Positions 1 to 8,334 of a DNA stretch of 64,000 nt are shown piece after piece. Position numbers and translations under genes: made by a program. The notes under the pieces are model-generated. The model was not told the DNA's origin, did no database searches, and worked only from the letters and a program-made list of their open reading frames with translations. The first letter of the stretch is position 1, and the number at the start of each line of letters is the position of its first letter. This DNA is from Micromonospora matsumotoense (lineage in GTDB: Bacteria; Actinomycetota; Actinomycetes; Mycobacteriales; Micromonosporaceae), in contig NZ_FMCU01000005.1 of assembly GCF_900091525.1 (NCBI RefSeq), forward strand, positions 62,001 through 126,000, given 5' to 3'.

Positions 1-786
1 CCCACCGCCACCCAGACCGCCCGGAGGCCGGTGCTGGTGCAGCTCGCCCAGGCGGTCGCCTCGGCGGTGGAGGCGCAGCGCTCCTACGACGAGGAGCACC
101 GGATCGCGGTCACCCTCCAACGGAGCCTGCTGCCCCGACGGCTGCCCGACGTCGCCGGTCTCGACCTGGCGGTGCGCTACGAGCCGGCCAGCGCGCAGAC
201 CGAGGTGGGCGGAGACTTCTACGAGCTGGTGATGCTCGACGGGCACCTGTTGGTGGCGATCGGCGACGTCGCCGGCCACTCGCTGCACGCGGCGACGGTG
301 ATGGCCGAGCTACGGCACGCGATGCGGGCGTACGCGGTGGAGGGGCACCAGCCCGGGATGATCCTGGAACGGCTCAACGTGCTGATGCGTACGCTGCTCC
401 GCAACGAGCTGGCGACCCTCTGCATCCTGCTGCTGCACCCGCCGACCGGCCGGATCAGGCTGGCCAGCGCCGGGCACCTGCCGGCGCTGGTGACGGTGGA
501 CGGCCGGGTGGAGTTCGTCCAGCATTCGGCCCCGCTGCTCGGGGTGCGCGCGGACCGGCCGGAGGACCTGGAGTTCACCCTGCCGGCCGGGGCGACGCTG
601 GTGCTCTACACCGACGGGCTGATCGAGCGGCGGGACACCACCATCGACGACGGCCTGGCCGCGCTGGCCGCCTGCGCGACGGTGGTCGACGACGACCTGG
701 ACAGCTTCTGCCAGCGGCTGCTGGTCGAGCTGGCCCCACCGGAGATCCACGACGACGTCGCGGTGGTCGCGGTCCGCCGCCGCTGA
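1..786 (+). CDS. SpoIIE/RsbU-type PP2C serine phosphatase, C-terminal part
   Basis: The frame is open to the left edge, so the gene begins outside the window and only its last 261 codons are visible. It ends in a complete SpoIIE-like PP2C domain: GGDFYE, GDVAGHS, a YTDGLIE box near the end and a final HDDVAVVAV strand supply the metal-binding acidic residues of this family. Such proteins dephosphorylate phospho-anti-anti-sigma factors in partner-switching pathways. The helix before the domain (AVEAQRSYDEEHRIAVTLQ) is the usual linker from a GAF or PAS sensor, so an N-terminal sensor is likely but not seen. A second phosphatase of this class lies at 9933-11996 and a STAS protein at 20756-21094. 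Confidence 0.9.
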   Translation, partial: PTATQTARRPVLVQLAQAVASAVEAQRSYDEEHRIAVTLQRSLLPRRLPDVAGLDLAVRYEPASAQTEVGGDFYELVMLDGHLLVAIGDVAGHSLHAATVMAELRHAMRAYAVEGHQPGMILERLNVLMRTLLRNELATLCILLLHPPTGRIRLASAGHLPALVTVDGRVEFVQHSAPLLGVRADRPEDLEFTLPAGATLVLYTDGLIERRDTTIDDGLAALAACATVVDDDLDSFCQRLLVELAPPEIHDDVAVVAVRRR

Positions 787-1709
787 GCGGTGCCGGCTGT
801 CTTGCGGTGCCGGCTGCTCTTGAGTGGTGCCGGTTGCCTTGAGCGGTGCCGACTGTTTCTCCGGGCTCCGCCCTGCGGTGTGCAGTGGTGCCCTCGGGCC
901 AGGGCCGCGTCCCTGGGTGGTGGTCCCGGCCTCTCGACGATGGGTGCCGGGCTGGTCCCCGCCGGTTCGCCAGAGGTCGGTCGAGCCACGCGCGGTCGGC
1001 CTCGACCGCCACTGGAACTACTTAGAGTATTCAAGCCCGGGAGAGCGCTCGATGTCGCTCAGGGTGACCGTGGTTCCACCCTTCATCATGCACCTCGCCA
1101 CACTTTGCTCTGCTGCCCTATCCGCGCCAACTTCTTGAGCTGGCAGTTTGCGAAGGCCCGGGAACTGCGCCCTTTCCCCTTCCTGACACGAAGAGTAGCT
1201 GTCGCCTGGATGGCAGCAGAGCAAAGGATGTGAGGTAGTAGGTGGGCGGATTGACTGTCATTACTCTTTGTAATTGCAGTAGGTGCGATGGTCGGCTGCC
1301 TTTGGGGCCGTTGGAAGGTCCATCTGCCCCGATCGTTCGGTGGTCCCGAGGTGTGGCCTGAGGGCAGCTCATCTCCTGGCGGAGTGGGGTAGGGCGTCTG
1401 TCTGACCCGCCGGGCCGAGCTGGCGGACCGCTGACGGGTCGGACCCCGGTCGGGTGGGACCCCGGTTGGGTCGGACCCCGGTCGGGTGGGACCCCGGTTG
1501 GGTCGGACCCCGGTTGGGTCGGACCCCGGTCGGGTCGAATCGTTGGCGGGTCGGGTCGGTGTCGTGGTCGTGCGGTGCCGGTGATCCGCACCCCGGTTCG
1601 TGGAGAGTTCCTGCGGCCATGGCGACAACAAAATTCCACGAACCCGAAGCGGCCGCCAGGTGGCCCAGGCGGTGGGGCGGCCGGCGGCCGGCGGGTGGGC
1701 GCGCGGGGA
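787..1709. other. long non-coding gap
   Basis: No reading frame here has convincing codon use or a recognisable product. The first 240 bases contain short degenerate repeats of a gcggtgccggctg type. About 1020-1300 is clearly less GC-rich than its surroundings and includes a ttgact hexamer near 1249. A 16-bp tandem repeat follows at 1436-1563, and a 9-bp inverted repeat at 1596-1604 and 1635-1643. Frames across the tandem repeat stay open only because the repeat lacks stop codons. Confidence 0.6.
1436..1563. repeat. 16-bp minisatellite, six good copies plus two decayed
   Basis: Units start at 1436, 1452, 1468, 1484, 1500 and 1516 and follow gggtSggaccccggtY. Two decayed units follow at 1532 and 1548. 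The unit length is not a multiple of three, and no plausible protein reads through it, so this is an intergenic minisatellite and not a coding repeat. There are no spacers, so it is not a CRISPR array. Each unit contains GGGTC/GACCC-type palindromic potential. Confidence 0.9.
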
Positions 1710-2585
1710 TCAGCGCAGTGAGCGGGCGTAGCCGGTGGGGGTGCGACCGGTGACGGCGGCGAAGTCGCGGGCCAGGTGGGCCTGGTCGCTGTAGCCGAGG
1801 TCGGCGGCGAGGGTGGCCCAGTCGGGCAGCCCGGTGACGACCTGTTCGATCGCCTCCAGCAGACGGTACCGACGGATCACCCACTTGGGGCCGACGCCGA
1901 CGTGGTCCAGGAAGAGCCGCTGCAACCGCCGGACGGAGAGGCCGTGTCGACGGGCGAGGTCGTCCACCCGCAGCACGCTCCGGTCGGTGCGGATCGTCTC
2001 GGCCAGGGTGATCGCCTCGACTGTCGCCGGGTCGGGCTGCGGCGCCCAGGCCAGCAGGAAGGCGTCCAGCGCCCGGCGGCGCTCGTCGTCCGTACCCTCA
2101 CACCGGGGCGACGCGGCGGCGGACCCGGCGGCGTGGGGGGTGGTCAGGCCGGTGGCGTGGGGGCCGGCGGCGCGGGGGGTGGTCGGGTCGGCGGCGCGGG
2201 CGGCGGTGGGGTCGGTGCCGAGCGGGACGTGCCGGTCGGTGAGTTCGGCGACCGGGCGACGCCAGAACGGGCGGAAGCCGCCGGGACGGAACTGGATGCC
2301 GCTGACCGTTCCGGTGCCGGTCAGGGTGACCGTGAAGAGCGTCCGGCCGACCCCGGCCACCTCGGCGGCCTCCGGGCCGCCGGCATCCTGACGGAAGACC
2401 ACGTTGACCGCCGGGTGCGGCACCACCTGCTGCGTGAACGGCGCGGTCAGCGCCCAGTCGACCAGCCAGTAGTGCTCCACCCAGGGGCGCAGCGCGGGGG
2501 CCGGCAGGTGCCGTCGGAACCGCAGTTCCCGGCGGAGCCGGGCCGGATCGAGGATGCCCCGGTCGTCGGCGCGTGGCTGTCGCAT
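1710..2585 (-). CDS. AraC family transcriptional regulator
   Basis: The protein has 291 residues from the ATG at 2585. The C-terminal hundred residues carry the double helix-turn-helix of AraC/XylS proteins (VDDLARRHGLSVRRLQRLF, then ADLGYSDQAHLARDF). The N-terminal half resembles the DUF6597-type sensory domain, with VEHYWLVDW and PHPAVNVVF. Between them, about residues 128-165 form a low-complexity Ala/Pro/Thr/His linker built from TTPHAAG-like repeats. It starts 31 bp from the divergent DinB-like gene at 2617, so the two probably share a control region, and the regulator may act on its neighbour (inference). A longer open frame upstream would run into that neighbour and is not used. Confidence 0.88.
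   Translation of the reverse strand: MRQPRADDRGILDPARLRRELRFRRHLPAPALRPWVEHYWLVDWALTAPFTQQVVPHPAVNVVFRQDAGGPEAAEVAGVGRTLFTVTLTGTGTVSGIQFRPGGFRPFWRRPVAELTDRHVPLGTDPTAARAADPTTPRAAGPHATGLTTPHAAGSAAASPRCEGTDDERRRALDAFLLAWAPQPDPATVEAITLAETIRTDRSVLRVDDLARRHGLSVRRLQRLFLDHVGVGPKWVIRRYRLLEAIEQVVTGLPDWATLAADLGYSDQAHLARDFAAVTGRTPTGYARSLR
2108..2219. repeat. in-frame degenerate repeat in the AraC linker
   Basis: A G-rich run of related ggcggcgygggggtggtc-like segments codes, on the minus strand, for the Ala/Pro/His linker between the sensory and DNA-binding domains. It looks like a minisatellite expanded in frame. Confidence 0.6.
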
Positions 2586-2604
2586 TCGTTCAAGACCACC
2601 TTCA

Positions 2605-2610
2605 TACGCT
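2605..2610 (+). promoter_or_regulatory. -10 box (TACGCT) for a leaderless start
   Basis: TACGCT is followed by six bases and then the ATG at 2617. The same arrangement recurs before 21094, 35404 and 39285. There is no Shine-Dalgarno sequence, which fits a leaderless mRNA. Confidence 0.5.
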
Positions 2611-2616
2611 GGCCGT

Positions 2617-3186
2617 ATGCCAACGAAGACTAGTGAGCTGCTGGCCGCCGCCGCCCCGGGGACCGTGGCGTTGGTCCGGGCGATCGGCGACGACCAGCTC
2701 GACCTGCCCACCCCGTGCGCGGAGTACACCGTCCGCGGGCTGATCAACCACGTGTACGACGTGGCGGTCAACTTTCAGCGGCTGGCCGCCGGGCAGGAGA
2801 CGGACTGGTCGGTCAAGACCGATCACGTGGCCGAGCCGGGCTGGCGGGACCGGTTCGCCGCGGAGGTGGAGCAACTCGTCGTGGCCTGGGACGACCCGGT
2901 CAGCGAGGAGGGCGTCGCGCCGGCGATGGGGCTGCCCCGGTCGACGGTCGGCCTGATGGGGGTGGCGGACCTGGTGGTGCACGGCTGGGACCTGGCGCGG
3001 GCGACCGGCCAGCCGTACCAGCCGGCGGGGGAGAGCATCGCGGCGCTGCACGGCTTCATGGACGAGATGGGGCCGATGGGTCGGCAGATGGGTGCCTTCG
3101 GCGCGGAGGTGCCGGTCGAGGCGGACGGGACCGCACTGGACCGGCTGCTCGGCCGTACCGGTCGTGACCCGGCCTGGACCAGCTGA
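2617..3186 (+). CDS. TIGR03086-type metal-binding protein (DinB/MDMPI fold)
   Basis: This 189-residue protein matches the mycothiol-dependent maleylpyruvate isomerase N-terminal superfamily, a DinB-like four-helix bundle. Characteristic pieces are DLPTPCAEYTVRGLINHV near the start, where the histidine is a predicted metal ligand, and VVHGWDLARATGQ around residues 115-130, which supplies another. Members bind a divalent metal and may use mycothiol, but the substrate of this subgroup is unknown. The ATG at 2617 is preferred because the conserved N-terminus begins there and a -10 box sits directly upstream. It is divergent from the AraC regulator. Confidence 0.85.
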   Translation: MPTKTSELLAAAAPGTVALVRAIGDDQLDLPTPCAEYTVRGLINHVYDVAVNFQRLAAGQETDWSVKTDHVAEPGWRDRFAAEVEQLVVAWDDPVSEEGVAPAMGLPRSTVGLMGVADLVVHGWDLARATGQPYQPAGESIAALHGFMDEMGPMGRQMGAFGAEVPVEADGTALDRLLGRTGRDPAWTS

Positions 3187-3271
3187 CCGCTCCGCCCGCC
3201 GGGCCGCCGCACCCGGGGGCGGGCCGCCCACCGAACCCGCCGGGCCGCCCCCGTCGGATCGACGGAGCTGG

Positions 3272-3300
3272 TTGACATCGGCTATTCGCTGGATGAATAG
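3272..3300 (+). promoter_or_regulatory. PadR promoter with candidate operator palindrome
   Basis: A consensus TTGACA lies at 3272-3277. The -10 region 17-18 bases downstream is covered by the inverted repeat CTATTC (3282-3287) and GAATAG (3295-3300), separated by 7 bases. A palindrome over the -10 of an operon led by a PadR gene is the expected place for autorepression. Confidence 0.55.
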
Positions 3301-3314
3301 TGGGCTGGGTGTCC

Positions 3315-3845
3315 ATGCCGCACGTGCTGCTCGGGTTGCTGGCCGCCGGCAACCGGCACGGCTACGAGCTGAAGCGGGCCCACGACAGCCGGCTGCCCCG
3401 GGCCAAGCCGCTCGCCTTCGGTCAGGTCTACGCCACCCTGGGGCGCCTGCAACGGGACGGCCTGGTGGTCACCACCGGTCAGGAACGCGAGGCCGGCCCC
3501 GACCGGACCGCCTACGCGCTCACCGACCAGGGCCGGGCCGCGCTCGCCGGCTGGCTCGCCGCCGTCGAGCCACCCATGCCGTACGTGACCAGCACGCTGT
3601 TCACCAAGGTCGCGGTGGCGTTGCTGGTCGCCGACCTGAACGCGGCCCGGTCCTACCTGATCGCCCAGGCGCGGGCACACACCGACCGGCTGCGCGAACT
3701 CACCGCCGTCAAGACGGCACCCTCGACCACCCTCGATGACGTCGTCGCCGTCGACTACGCCGTCGCTCATCTCGACGCCGACCTGAGGTGGCTGCGTACC
3801 ACCCTGGCCCGCGTCGCCGACTGGCACCGGGAGGTGCACTCGTGA
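3315..3845 (+). CDS. PadR family transcriptional regulator
   Basis: The protein has 176 residues. It opens with the canonical PadR winged helix (VLLGLLAAGNRHGYELKR, then FGQVYATLGRLQRDGLV and the wing YALTDQGRAAL) and continues with a C-terminal helical dimerisation region. PadR proteins repress adjacent transporter genes and release DNA on binding ligands. A GTG at 3300 is in frame, but the predicted transcription start lies about 3305-3308, so the ATG at 3315 is preferred. The gene leads an operon with an ABC ATPase and an FtsX-like permease, each junction overlapping by four bases. Confidence 0.9.
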   Translation: MPHVLLGLLAAGNRHGYELKRAHDSRLPRAKPLAFGQVYATLGRLQRDGLVVTTGQEREAGPDRTAYALTDQGRAALAGWLAAVEPPMPYVTSTLFTKVAVALLVADLNAARSYLIAQARAHTDRLRELTAVKTAPSTTLDDVVAVDYAVAHLDADLRWLRTTLARVADWHREVHS

Positions 3846-4567
3846 GCGGACTCCAGGCGCGCGGCGTGATCCGGTCGTACGGCCCGACACCGGCCCTGCG
3901 CGACGTCAGCCTCGACGTCGCCGAAGGGGAGATCGTCGCCGTGACCGGGCCCAGCGGCTGCGGCAAGTCCACTCTGTTGCACTGCCTCGCCGGCATCCTG
4001 CGCCCGGACAAGGGTGAGGTGCACTGGCGGGGGGAGCGGATCGACACCTGGCCCGAGGCGGCGCGGTCCCGGCTGCGCCGTACCGAGTTCGGGGTGTTGT
4101 TCCAGTTCGGTCAGCTCGTCGCCGAGTTGACCGCGGTGGAGAACGTCGCCCTGCCCCTGCTCCTCGCCGGCACGGGGCGGCGAGAAGCAGGGCAGGCGGC
4201 GTGCGAGTGGCTGGACCGGTTCGGCGTCGCCGACCTCGCCGACGTGCGCCCCGGCGCGATGTCCGGCGGGCAGCAGCAGCGCTGCGCCATGGCCCGTGCC
4301 CTGATCACCGGACCCCGGGTGATCTTCGCCGACGAGCCGACCGGTGCCCTCGACACACTCAGCGGCGAGGAGGTCCTCACCCAGCTCGTCCGGTTCGCCC
4401 GCGAGCAGGGCACCACCATCGTCCTGGTCACCCACGAACCCCGGATCGCCGCGTACGCCGACCGGGAGGTGATGCTCCGCGACGGCGTGGTCGACCCGAC
4501 CGGCCTCGGCCTGGACGAACCCCTCGTCCCGGTCCCGGCGGCCGGTCCCGGCGCGGGCCCCCGGTGA
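3842..4567 (+). CDS. ABC transporter ATPase (MacB/LolD type)
   Basis: This 241-residue ATPase has a Walker A GPSGCGKST at residues 36-44, an MSGGQQQR signature, a Walker B VIFADEP and the EPTGALD D-loop region. These are typical of the LolD/MacB subfamily that pairs with FtsX-like permeases. The GTG at 3842 overlaps the PadR stop codon as GTGA. The partner is the permease gene that follows. The pair probably moves an antimicrobial or lipophilic compound or senses cell-envelope stress; the substrate cannot be read from sequence. Confidence 0.92.
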   Translation: MSGLQARGVIRSYGPTPALRDVSLDVAEGEIVAVTGPSGCGKSTLLHCLAGILRPDKGEVHWRGERIDTWPEAARSRLRRTEFGVLFQFGQLVAELTAVENVALPLLLAGTGRREAGQAACEWLDRFGVADLADVRPGAMSGGQQQRCAMARALITGPRVIFADEPTGALDTLSGEEVLTQLVRFAREQGTTIVLVTHEPRIAAYADREVMLRDGVVDPTGLGLDEPLVPVPAAGPGAGPR

Positions 4568-6075
4568 GGCCCGGCGTCGCGCTGCGGCTCGCCCTGGCCG
4601 GCAACCGCACCGACACCGCCCGGGTCGTCCTCACCGCGCTGAGCGCCGCCCTGGCCAGCCTCGCCGGGCTGGCCGCCCTCACCGTGCTGGCCATCCCGAC
4701 CCCACCCGGCGAGCCGGGCAGCAACAACTCCGAGCAGTACACCAACGCGCTGCTCCGCGAGCCCGGTCTGCGCGGCGGGACGGCGGTCGCGCTGCTGCTG
4801 CTCGCCGTGCCGGTGCTCGCCCTGGCCGGGCAGTGCGTCCGGCTCGGCGCCCCGGCCCGCGACCGTCGACTCGCCGGGTTCCGACTGGCCGGAGCCACCC
4901 CCGGGCAGGTGACCGGGCTGGTCGCGGTGGAGGCCGGGCTGGCCAGCCTGCTCGGCACCCTCGTCGGGCTGGTGACCTATCTGGTCGGCCGGGTGCTGCT
5001 GCACCGGCCCGACTCCCGAGGGCTGCTGCCCCTGCCCACCGATGTGCTGCCGTCGCCGTTGGCGATCGGGGCGGTGGTGCTGGGCCTGCCGGTGCTGGCC
5101 GGGCTGGTCGGTGTCGTCCTGCTCCGCCGGGTCACCGCGACCCCGCTCGGCGTGGTCCGGCAGATCCGCCGGGAACGTGCCCCGGGGCCGTGGGCCGGGC
5201 TGCTGATCGTGGCCGGGCTGGCCGCATTCGGCCTGCTCGTCCCGATCGGCCAGTGGTACGCCGACCGAGGCCAGGAACCACCGCCGATGCTGGAGCCGGC
5301 GCTGATGCTCGGCGGTGGGCTGGCCGCGCTGGTCGGGGTGGTGGTCGGCACCGGCTGGCTGTCGTACACGGTCGGGCGGCTGCTGCACCGGCACGGTCGC
5401 GGGCCGGCCGTGCTGCTGGCCTCCCGCCGGTTGACCGCCGATCCATGGGCCGGCAGCCGTACCCTGGCCGCCCTGCTGGCGGCGGTGGTCGTGGGTGCGG
5501 GCGCGGCCGGGTTACGGGCCTCCATGATCGCCGACATGGCGGCGAACCGGGCCGGCGGCCAGGGCTTCGCCGCCGATGACGACTTCTACCTCAACACCAT
5601 GGACCTGGTCGACAGGGCGGTCCACGTGGCCATCGCGCTGGCCGCCGGTGGCCTGGTCGTCGCCCTGGTCGAGGGGATCGTCGCCCGCCGTCGGACGTAC
5701 GCGGCACTGGTGGCCTCGGGGGTCCCCCGCAGCGTCATCGGCCGTTCCGTCGGGTGGCAGGCGCTTGCCCCGGCGGTGCCGGCCATCGCGCTGGCGCTCG
5801 CCGTCGGCCTGCTGCTCACCTGGGGCGTCGCGGGCCGTCCACGCACCTACGGGGGGCACTCCATCCAGGTGTGCACCGGTGACGCCGCCCGCTGCGTCGA
5901 CCCGTCGGCCCTGCGTGAGGTGTGGGTGCCCGAGGGCGTGGTGAGACCTGAGCTGCCGTGGGAGCAGCTCGCCTGGGTCGGTGCGGGTGCCCTGGCCGCC
6001 GTGCTGGTCACGGTCGGCACCGGCCTGCTCTTCCTGCGGATGAGCACCGCCGTCGAGGAACTCCGCACCGGCTGA
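4564..6075 (+). CDS. FtsX-like ABC permease
   Basis: A 503-residue integral membrane protein. It has an N-terminal transmembrane helix, an extracytoplasmic segment, and two blocks of three or more helices. Each block begins with the FtsX-like pattern (RLAGFRLAGATPGQVTGLVAVEAG near residues 100-120 and RTYAALVASGVPRSVIGRSVGWQ near 378-400). The GTG at 4564 overlaps the ATPase stop by four bases, so the two are translationally coupled. Two cysteines in a late extracytoplasmic loop (VCTGDAARCV) could form a disulphide. Confidence 0.88.
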   Translation: MRPGVALRLALAGNRTDTARVVLTALSAALASLAGLAALTVLAIPTPPGEPGSNNSEQYTNALLREPGLRGGTAVALLLLAVPVLALAGQCVRLGAPARDRRLAGFRLAGATPGQVTGLVAVEAGLASLLGTLVGLVTYLVGRVLLHRPDSRGLLPLPTDVLPSPLAIGAVVLGLPVLAGLVGVVLLRRVTATPLGVVRQIRRERAPGPWAGLLIVAGLAAFGLLVPIGQWYADRGQEPPPMLEPALMLGGGLAALVGVVVGTGWLSYTVGRLLHRHGRGPAVLLASRRLTADPWAGSRTLAALLAAVVVGAGAAGLRASMIADMAANRAGGQGFAADDDFYLNTMDLVDRAVHVAIALAAGGLVVALVEGIVARRRTYAALVASGVPRSVIGRSVGWQALAPAVPAIALALAVGLLLTWGVAGRPRTYGGHSIQVCTGDAARCVDPSALREVWVPEGVVRPELPWEQLAWVGAGALAAVLVTVGTGLLFLRMSTAVEELRTG

Positions 6076-6094
6076 CCGCGATCAGCCGGTGCGG
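6063..6094. terminator. terminator hairpin between convergent genes
   Basis: A perfect 13-bp stem (6063-6075 with 6082-6094) and a 6-base loop begin at the end of the permease gene and include its stop codon. There is no T-tract, as is usual in actinomycetes. It can serve both the PadR operon and the convergent peptidase gene. Confidence 0.8.
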
Positions 6095-6157
6095 AAACGG
6101 CAACCGCCCGCCAGCCCGGGGACCGGCCCCGGCCCGGCGGGGGACCGGCGGCGGCGG

Positions 6158-8251
6158 TCAGGCCCGACCCAGCCGGTCGAGGATCCAGGCGTTGACGAAC
6201 GCCTCCTCACGCCAGGCGTCGTACCGGCCGCTGGGGCCGCCGTGGCCGGCACCCATCTCGGTCTTGAGCAGGTAGTCGCCCTGCGGGGCCACCGCGCGCA
6301 GCCGGGCGATCCACTTGGCCGGCTCGTGGTAGAGCACCCGGGTGTCGTTGAGGCTGGTCACCGCCAGGATCGCCGGATAGTCGGCGGCGGTGACGTTCTC
6401 GTACGGGGTGTACGACTTCATGTACGCGTACACCTCCGGGTCGGCGAGCGGGTTGCCCCACTCCTCCCACTCGGTGACGGTCAACGGCAGCGACGGGTCG
6501 AGGATCGAGGTGAGCGCGTCCACGAAGGGCACCTGCGCGACGATCCCGGTGAACGCGTCCGGGGCGATGTTGGCGACCGCGCCCATCAGCAGGCCACCCG
6601 CCGAGGCGCCCCGGGCGACCAGCCGGTCGCTGGCTGTCCAGCCGGCCTTGACCAGGTGCCGGGCGCAGGCGACGAAGTCGGTGAAGGTGTTCTTCTTGGC
6701 CAGCAGCTTGCCCTCGTCGTACCAGCGGCGGCCCAGTTCGCCGCCGCCCCGGATGTGCGCCACGGCGAAGACGACACCCCGGTCGAGCAGGCTGAGCCGG
6801 GCGATGGAGAACCACGGGTCCATGCTGGCCTCGTACGAGCCGTACCCGTAGATGACGGCGGGGGCGGAGCCGTCACGCGGGGTGTCCCGGCGGCAGACCA
6901 GCGAGATCGGTACCCGGGTGCCGTCGTCGGCGAGGGCCCACTCGCGGTGCTGCTCGTAGTCGCCCGGGTCGTACGCGCGACCGTCCGGCCCGGGGAGCAC
7001 CGGTTTGCGGCGACGCAGCGTCAGCTCCCGGGTGACCAGGTCGTAGTCGTAGACCGAGTCGGGGGTGACCAGCGAGGTGTAGCGGAACCGGAGCTGCCGG
7101 GTGCGGTATTCCGGGTTGGCGTCCAACCCGACACTGTGGATCGGCTCGGGGAACTCGATGTCGTGGCCGTCGCCGCCGACGGGGAGCACCCGCAGGCCGG
7201 TCAGCCCGTTGCTGCGCAGCGAGACCACCAGGTGGTCGGCGAACGCGTCGACCGACTCCAGCCGGGTGCCGGGGCTGTGCGGGATCAGCGGCACCCAGTC
7301 GCTGGGGGCGTCCGCCGAGGTGTACGCCAGCGCGAAGTCCTCCGCGTCGTCGTTGTGCAGGATCAGGAACCGGTGGCCGTGGTGTTCGACGCTGTATTCC
7401 ACGCCCTGCCGGCGGGGGGCGATCACCGCCGGCTCGCCGGTCGGGTTGTCGGCCGGGATCACCCGAACCTCGCTGGTGACCTTGCTGGTGCTGTCGATGA
7501 GCACGAACCGCTCGGAGCGGGTCAGCTCGACGCCCACCCAGAACCGCTCGTCGTCCTCCAGGTGCACCACCACGTCCTCGCCCGACGGGGTGCCGACGGT
7601 GTGCCGCCACACCCGGTTCGGCCGCCACGCCTCGTCGACGGTGATGTAGAACAGCACGGTCGCGTCGGCCGACCAGGCCGTGCCGTAGAAGGTGTCGGGC
7701 ACCTCGTCGCCGAGCAGCTCGCCGGTGCTCAGGTCCTTGATCCGTAGGGTGAAGCGTTCGTCGCCGGAGAAGTCCGTCGAGTAGGCCAGCCAGCGCCCGT
7801 CGGGGCTCACGTCGAACGCGCCGAGGGAGAAGAAGTCGTGCCCCTCGGCGAGCTGGTTGCCGTCGAGCAGCACCTCCTCGCCGTCGAGCGGGGCGCCGTC
7901 CGCGCTGACCGGGGGAGCGGTCTCGCCGTCGCGGACCGGGCGGCGGCAGTGCACGCCGTACTGCTGGCCCTCGATCGTGCGGGTGTAGTACCAGTGGCCG
8001 CCCTTGCGGGTGGGGACCGACAGGTCGGTCTCCTGGGTGCGCTGCCGGGTCTCGGCGAACAACGTGCCGCGTAACGCTTCCAGGTGCGCGGTGCGCTGCT
8101 CGGTGTAGGCGTTCTCGGCCGTCAGGTGGGCGATGGTCGCCGGGTCGTCCTTGGCGGCCAGCCAGGCGTACTCGTCGACGACGGTGTCGCCGTGGTGGGT
8201 GCGCTCCGCGGGGACCTGTCGGGCGACGGGCGGGGTGGTCTCGGTGGTCAC
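6158..8251 (-). CDS. ptrB: S9 family oligopeptidase (oligopeptidase B-like)
   Basis: The 697-residue protein has the prolyl oligopeptidase layout: an N-terminal beta-propeller of about 400 residues that limits access to short peptides, then an alpha/beta hydrolase domain. The catalytic triad is visible as Ser550 in GASAGG, Asp636 in SLNDTRV and His670 in GAGHGG. The HIRGGGELGRRWYDEGK stretch is diagnostic for the family and the overall pattern is closest to oligopeptidase B, which cleaves after basic residues. No signal peptide is seen, so it is cytoplasmic. The length is normal. Confidence 0.93.
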   Translation of the reverse strand: MTTETTPPVARQVPAERTHHGDTVVDEYAWLAAKDDPATIAHLTAENAYTEQRTAHLEALRGTLFAETRQRTQETDLSVPTRKGGHWYYTRTIEGQQYGVHCRRPVRDGETAPPVSADGAPLDGEEVLLDGNQLAEGHDFFSLGAFDVSPDGRWLAYSTDFSGDERFTLRIKDLSTGELLGDEVPDTFYGTAWSADATVLFYITVDEAWRPNRVWRHTVGTPSGEDVVVHLEDDERFWVGVELTRSERFVLIDSTSKVTSEVRVIPADNPTGEPAVIAPRRQGVEYSVEHHGHRFLILHNDDAEDFALAYTSADAPSDWVPLIPHSPGTRLESVDAFADHLVVSLRSNGLTGLRVLPVGGDGHDIEFPEPIHSVGLDANPEYRTRQLRFRYTSLVTPDSVYDYDLVTRELTLRRRKPVLPGPDGRAYDPGDYEQHREWALADDGTRVPISLVCRRDTPRDGSAPAVIYGYGSYEASMDPWFSIARLSLLDRGVVFAVAHIRGGGELGRRWYDEGKLLAKKNTFTDFVACARHLVKAGWTASDRLVARGASAGGLLMGAVANIAPDAFTGIVAQVPFVDALTSILDPSLPLTVTEWEEWGNPLADPEVYAYMKSYTPYENVTAADYPAILAVTSLNDTRVLYHEPAKWIARLRAVAPQGDYLLKTEMGAGHGGPSGRYDAWREEAFVNAWILDRLGRA

Positions 8252-8321
8252 GCCGCCACGTTACCGGCCCGTCGCACTGCGCGGCGCGGCCGAATCGCCA
8301 CCCACCCTTTTAGAACATGTG

Positions 8322-8327
8322 TACGAT
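8322..8327 (+). promoter_or_regulatory. -10 box (TACGAT) supporting the start at 8335
   Basis: TACGAT lies seven bases before the ATG at 8335 and overlaps the two upstream in-frame ATGs at 8317 and 8326. This makes 8335 the likely leaderless start. Confidence 0.45.
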
Positions 8328-8334
8328 GACTGCC

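Noticed and set aside
790-1233. Small genes in the first intergenic region
   Set aside because: No ribosome site, no recognisable sequence and several overlapping frames of equal quality.
1436-1563. CRISPR array
   Set aside because: Units are directly adjacent with no spacers and there are no cas genes.
6089-7747. Long plus-strand frame opposite the S9 peptidase
   Set aside because: Shadow frame. The minus strand encodes a complete peptidase with all three catalytic residues.
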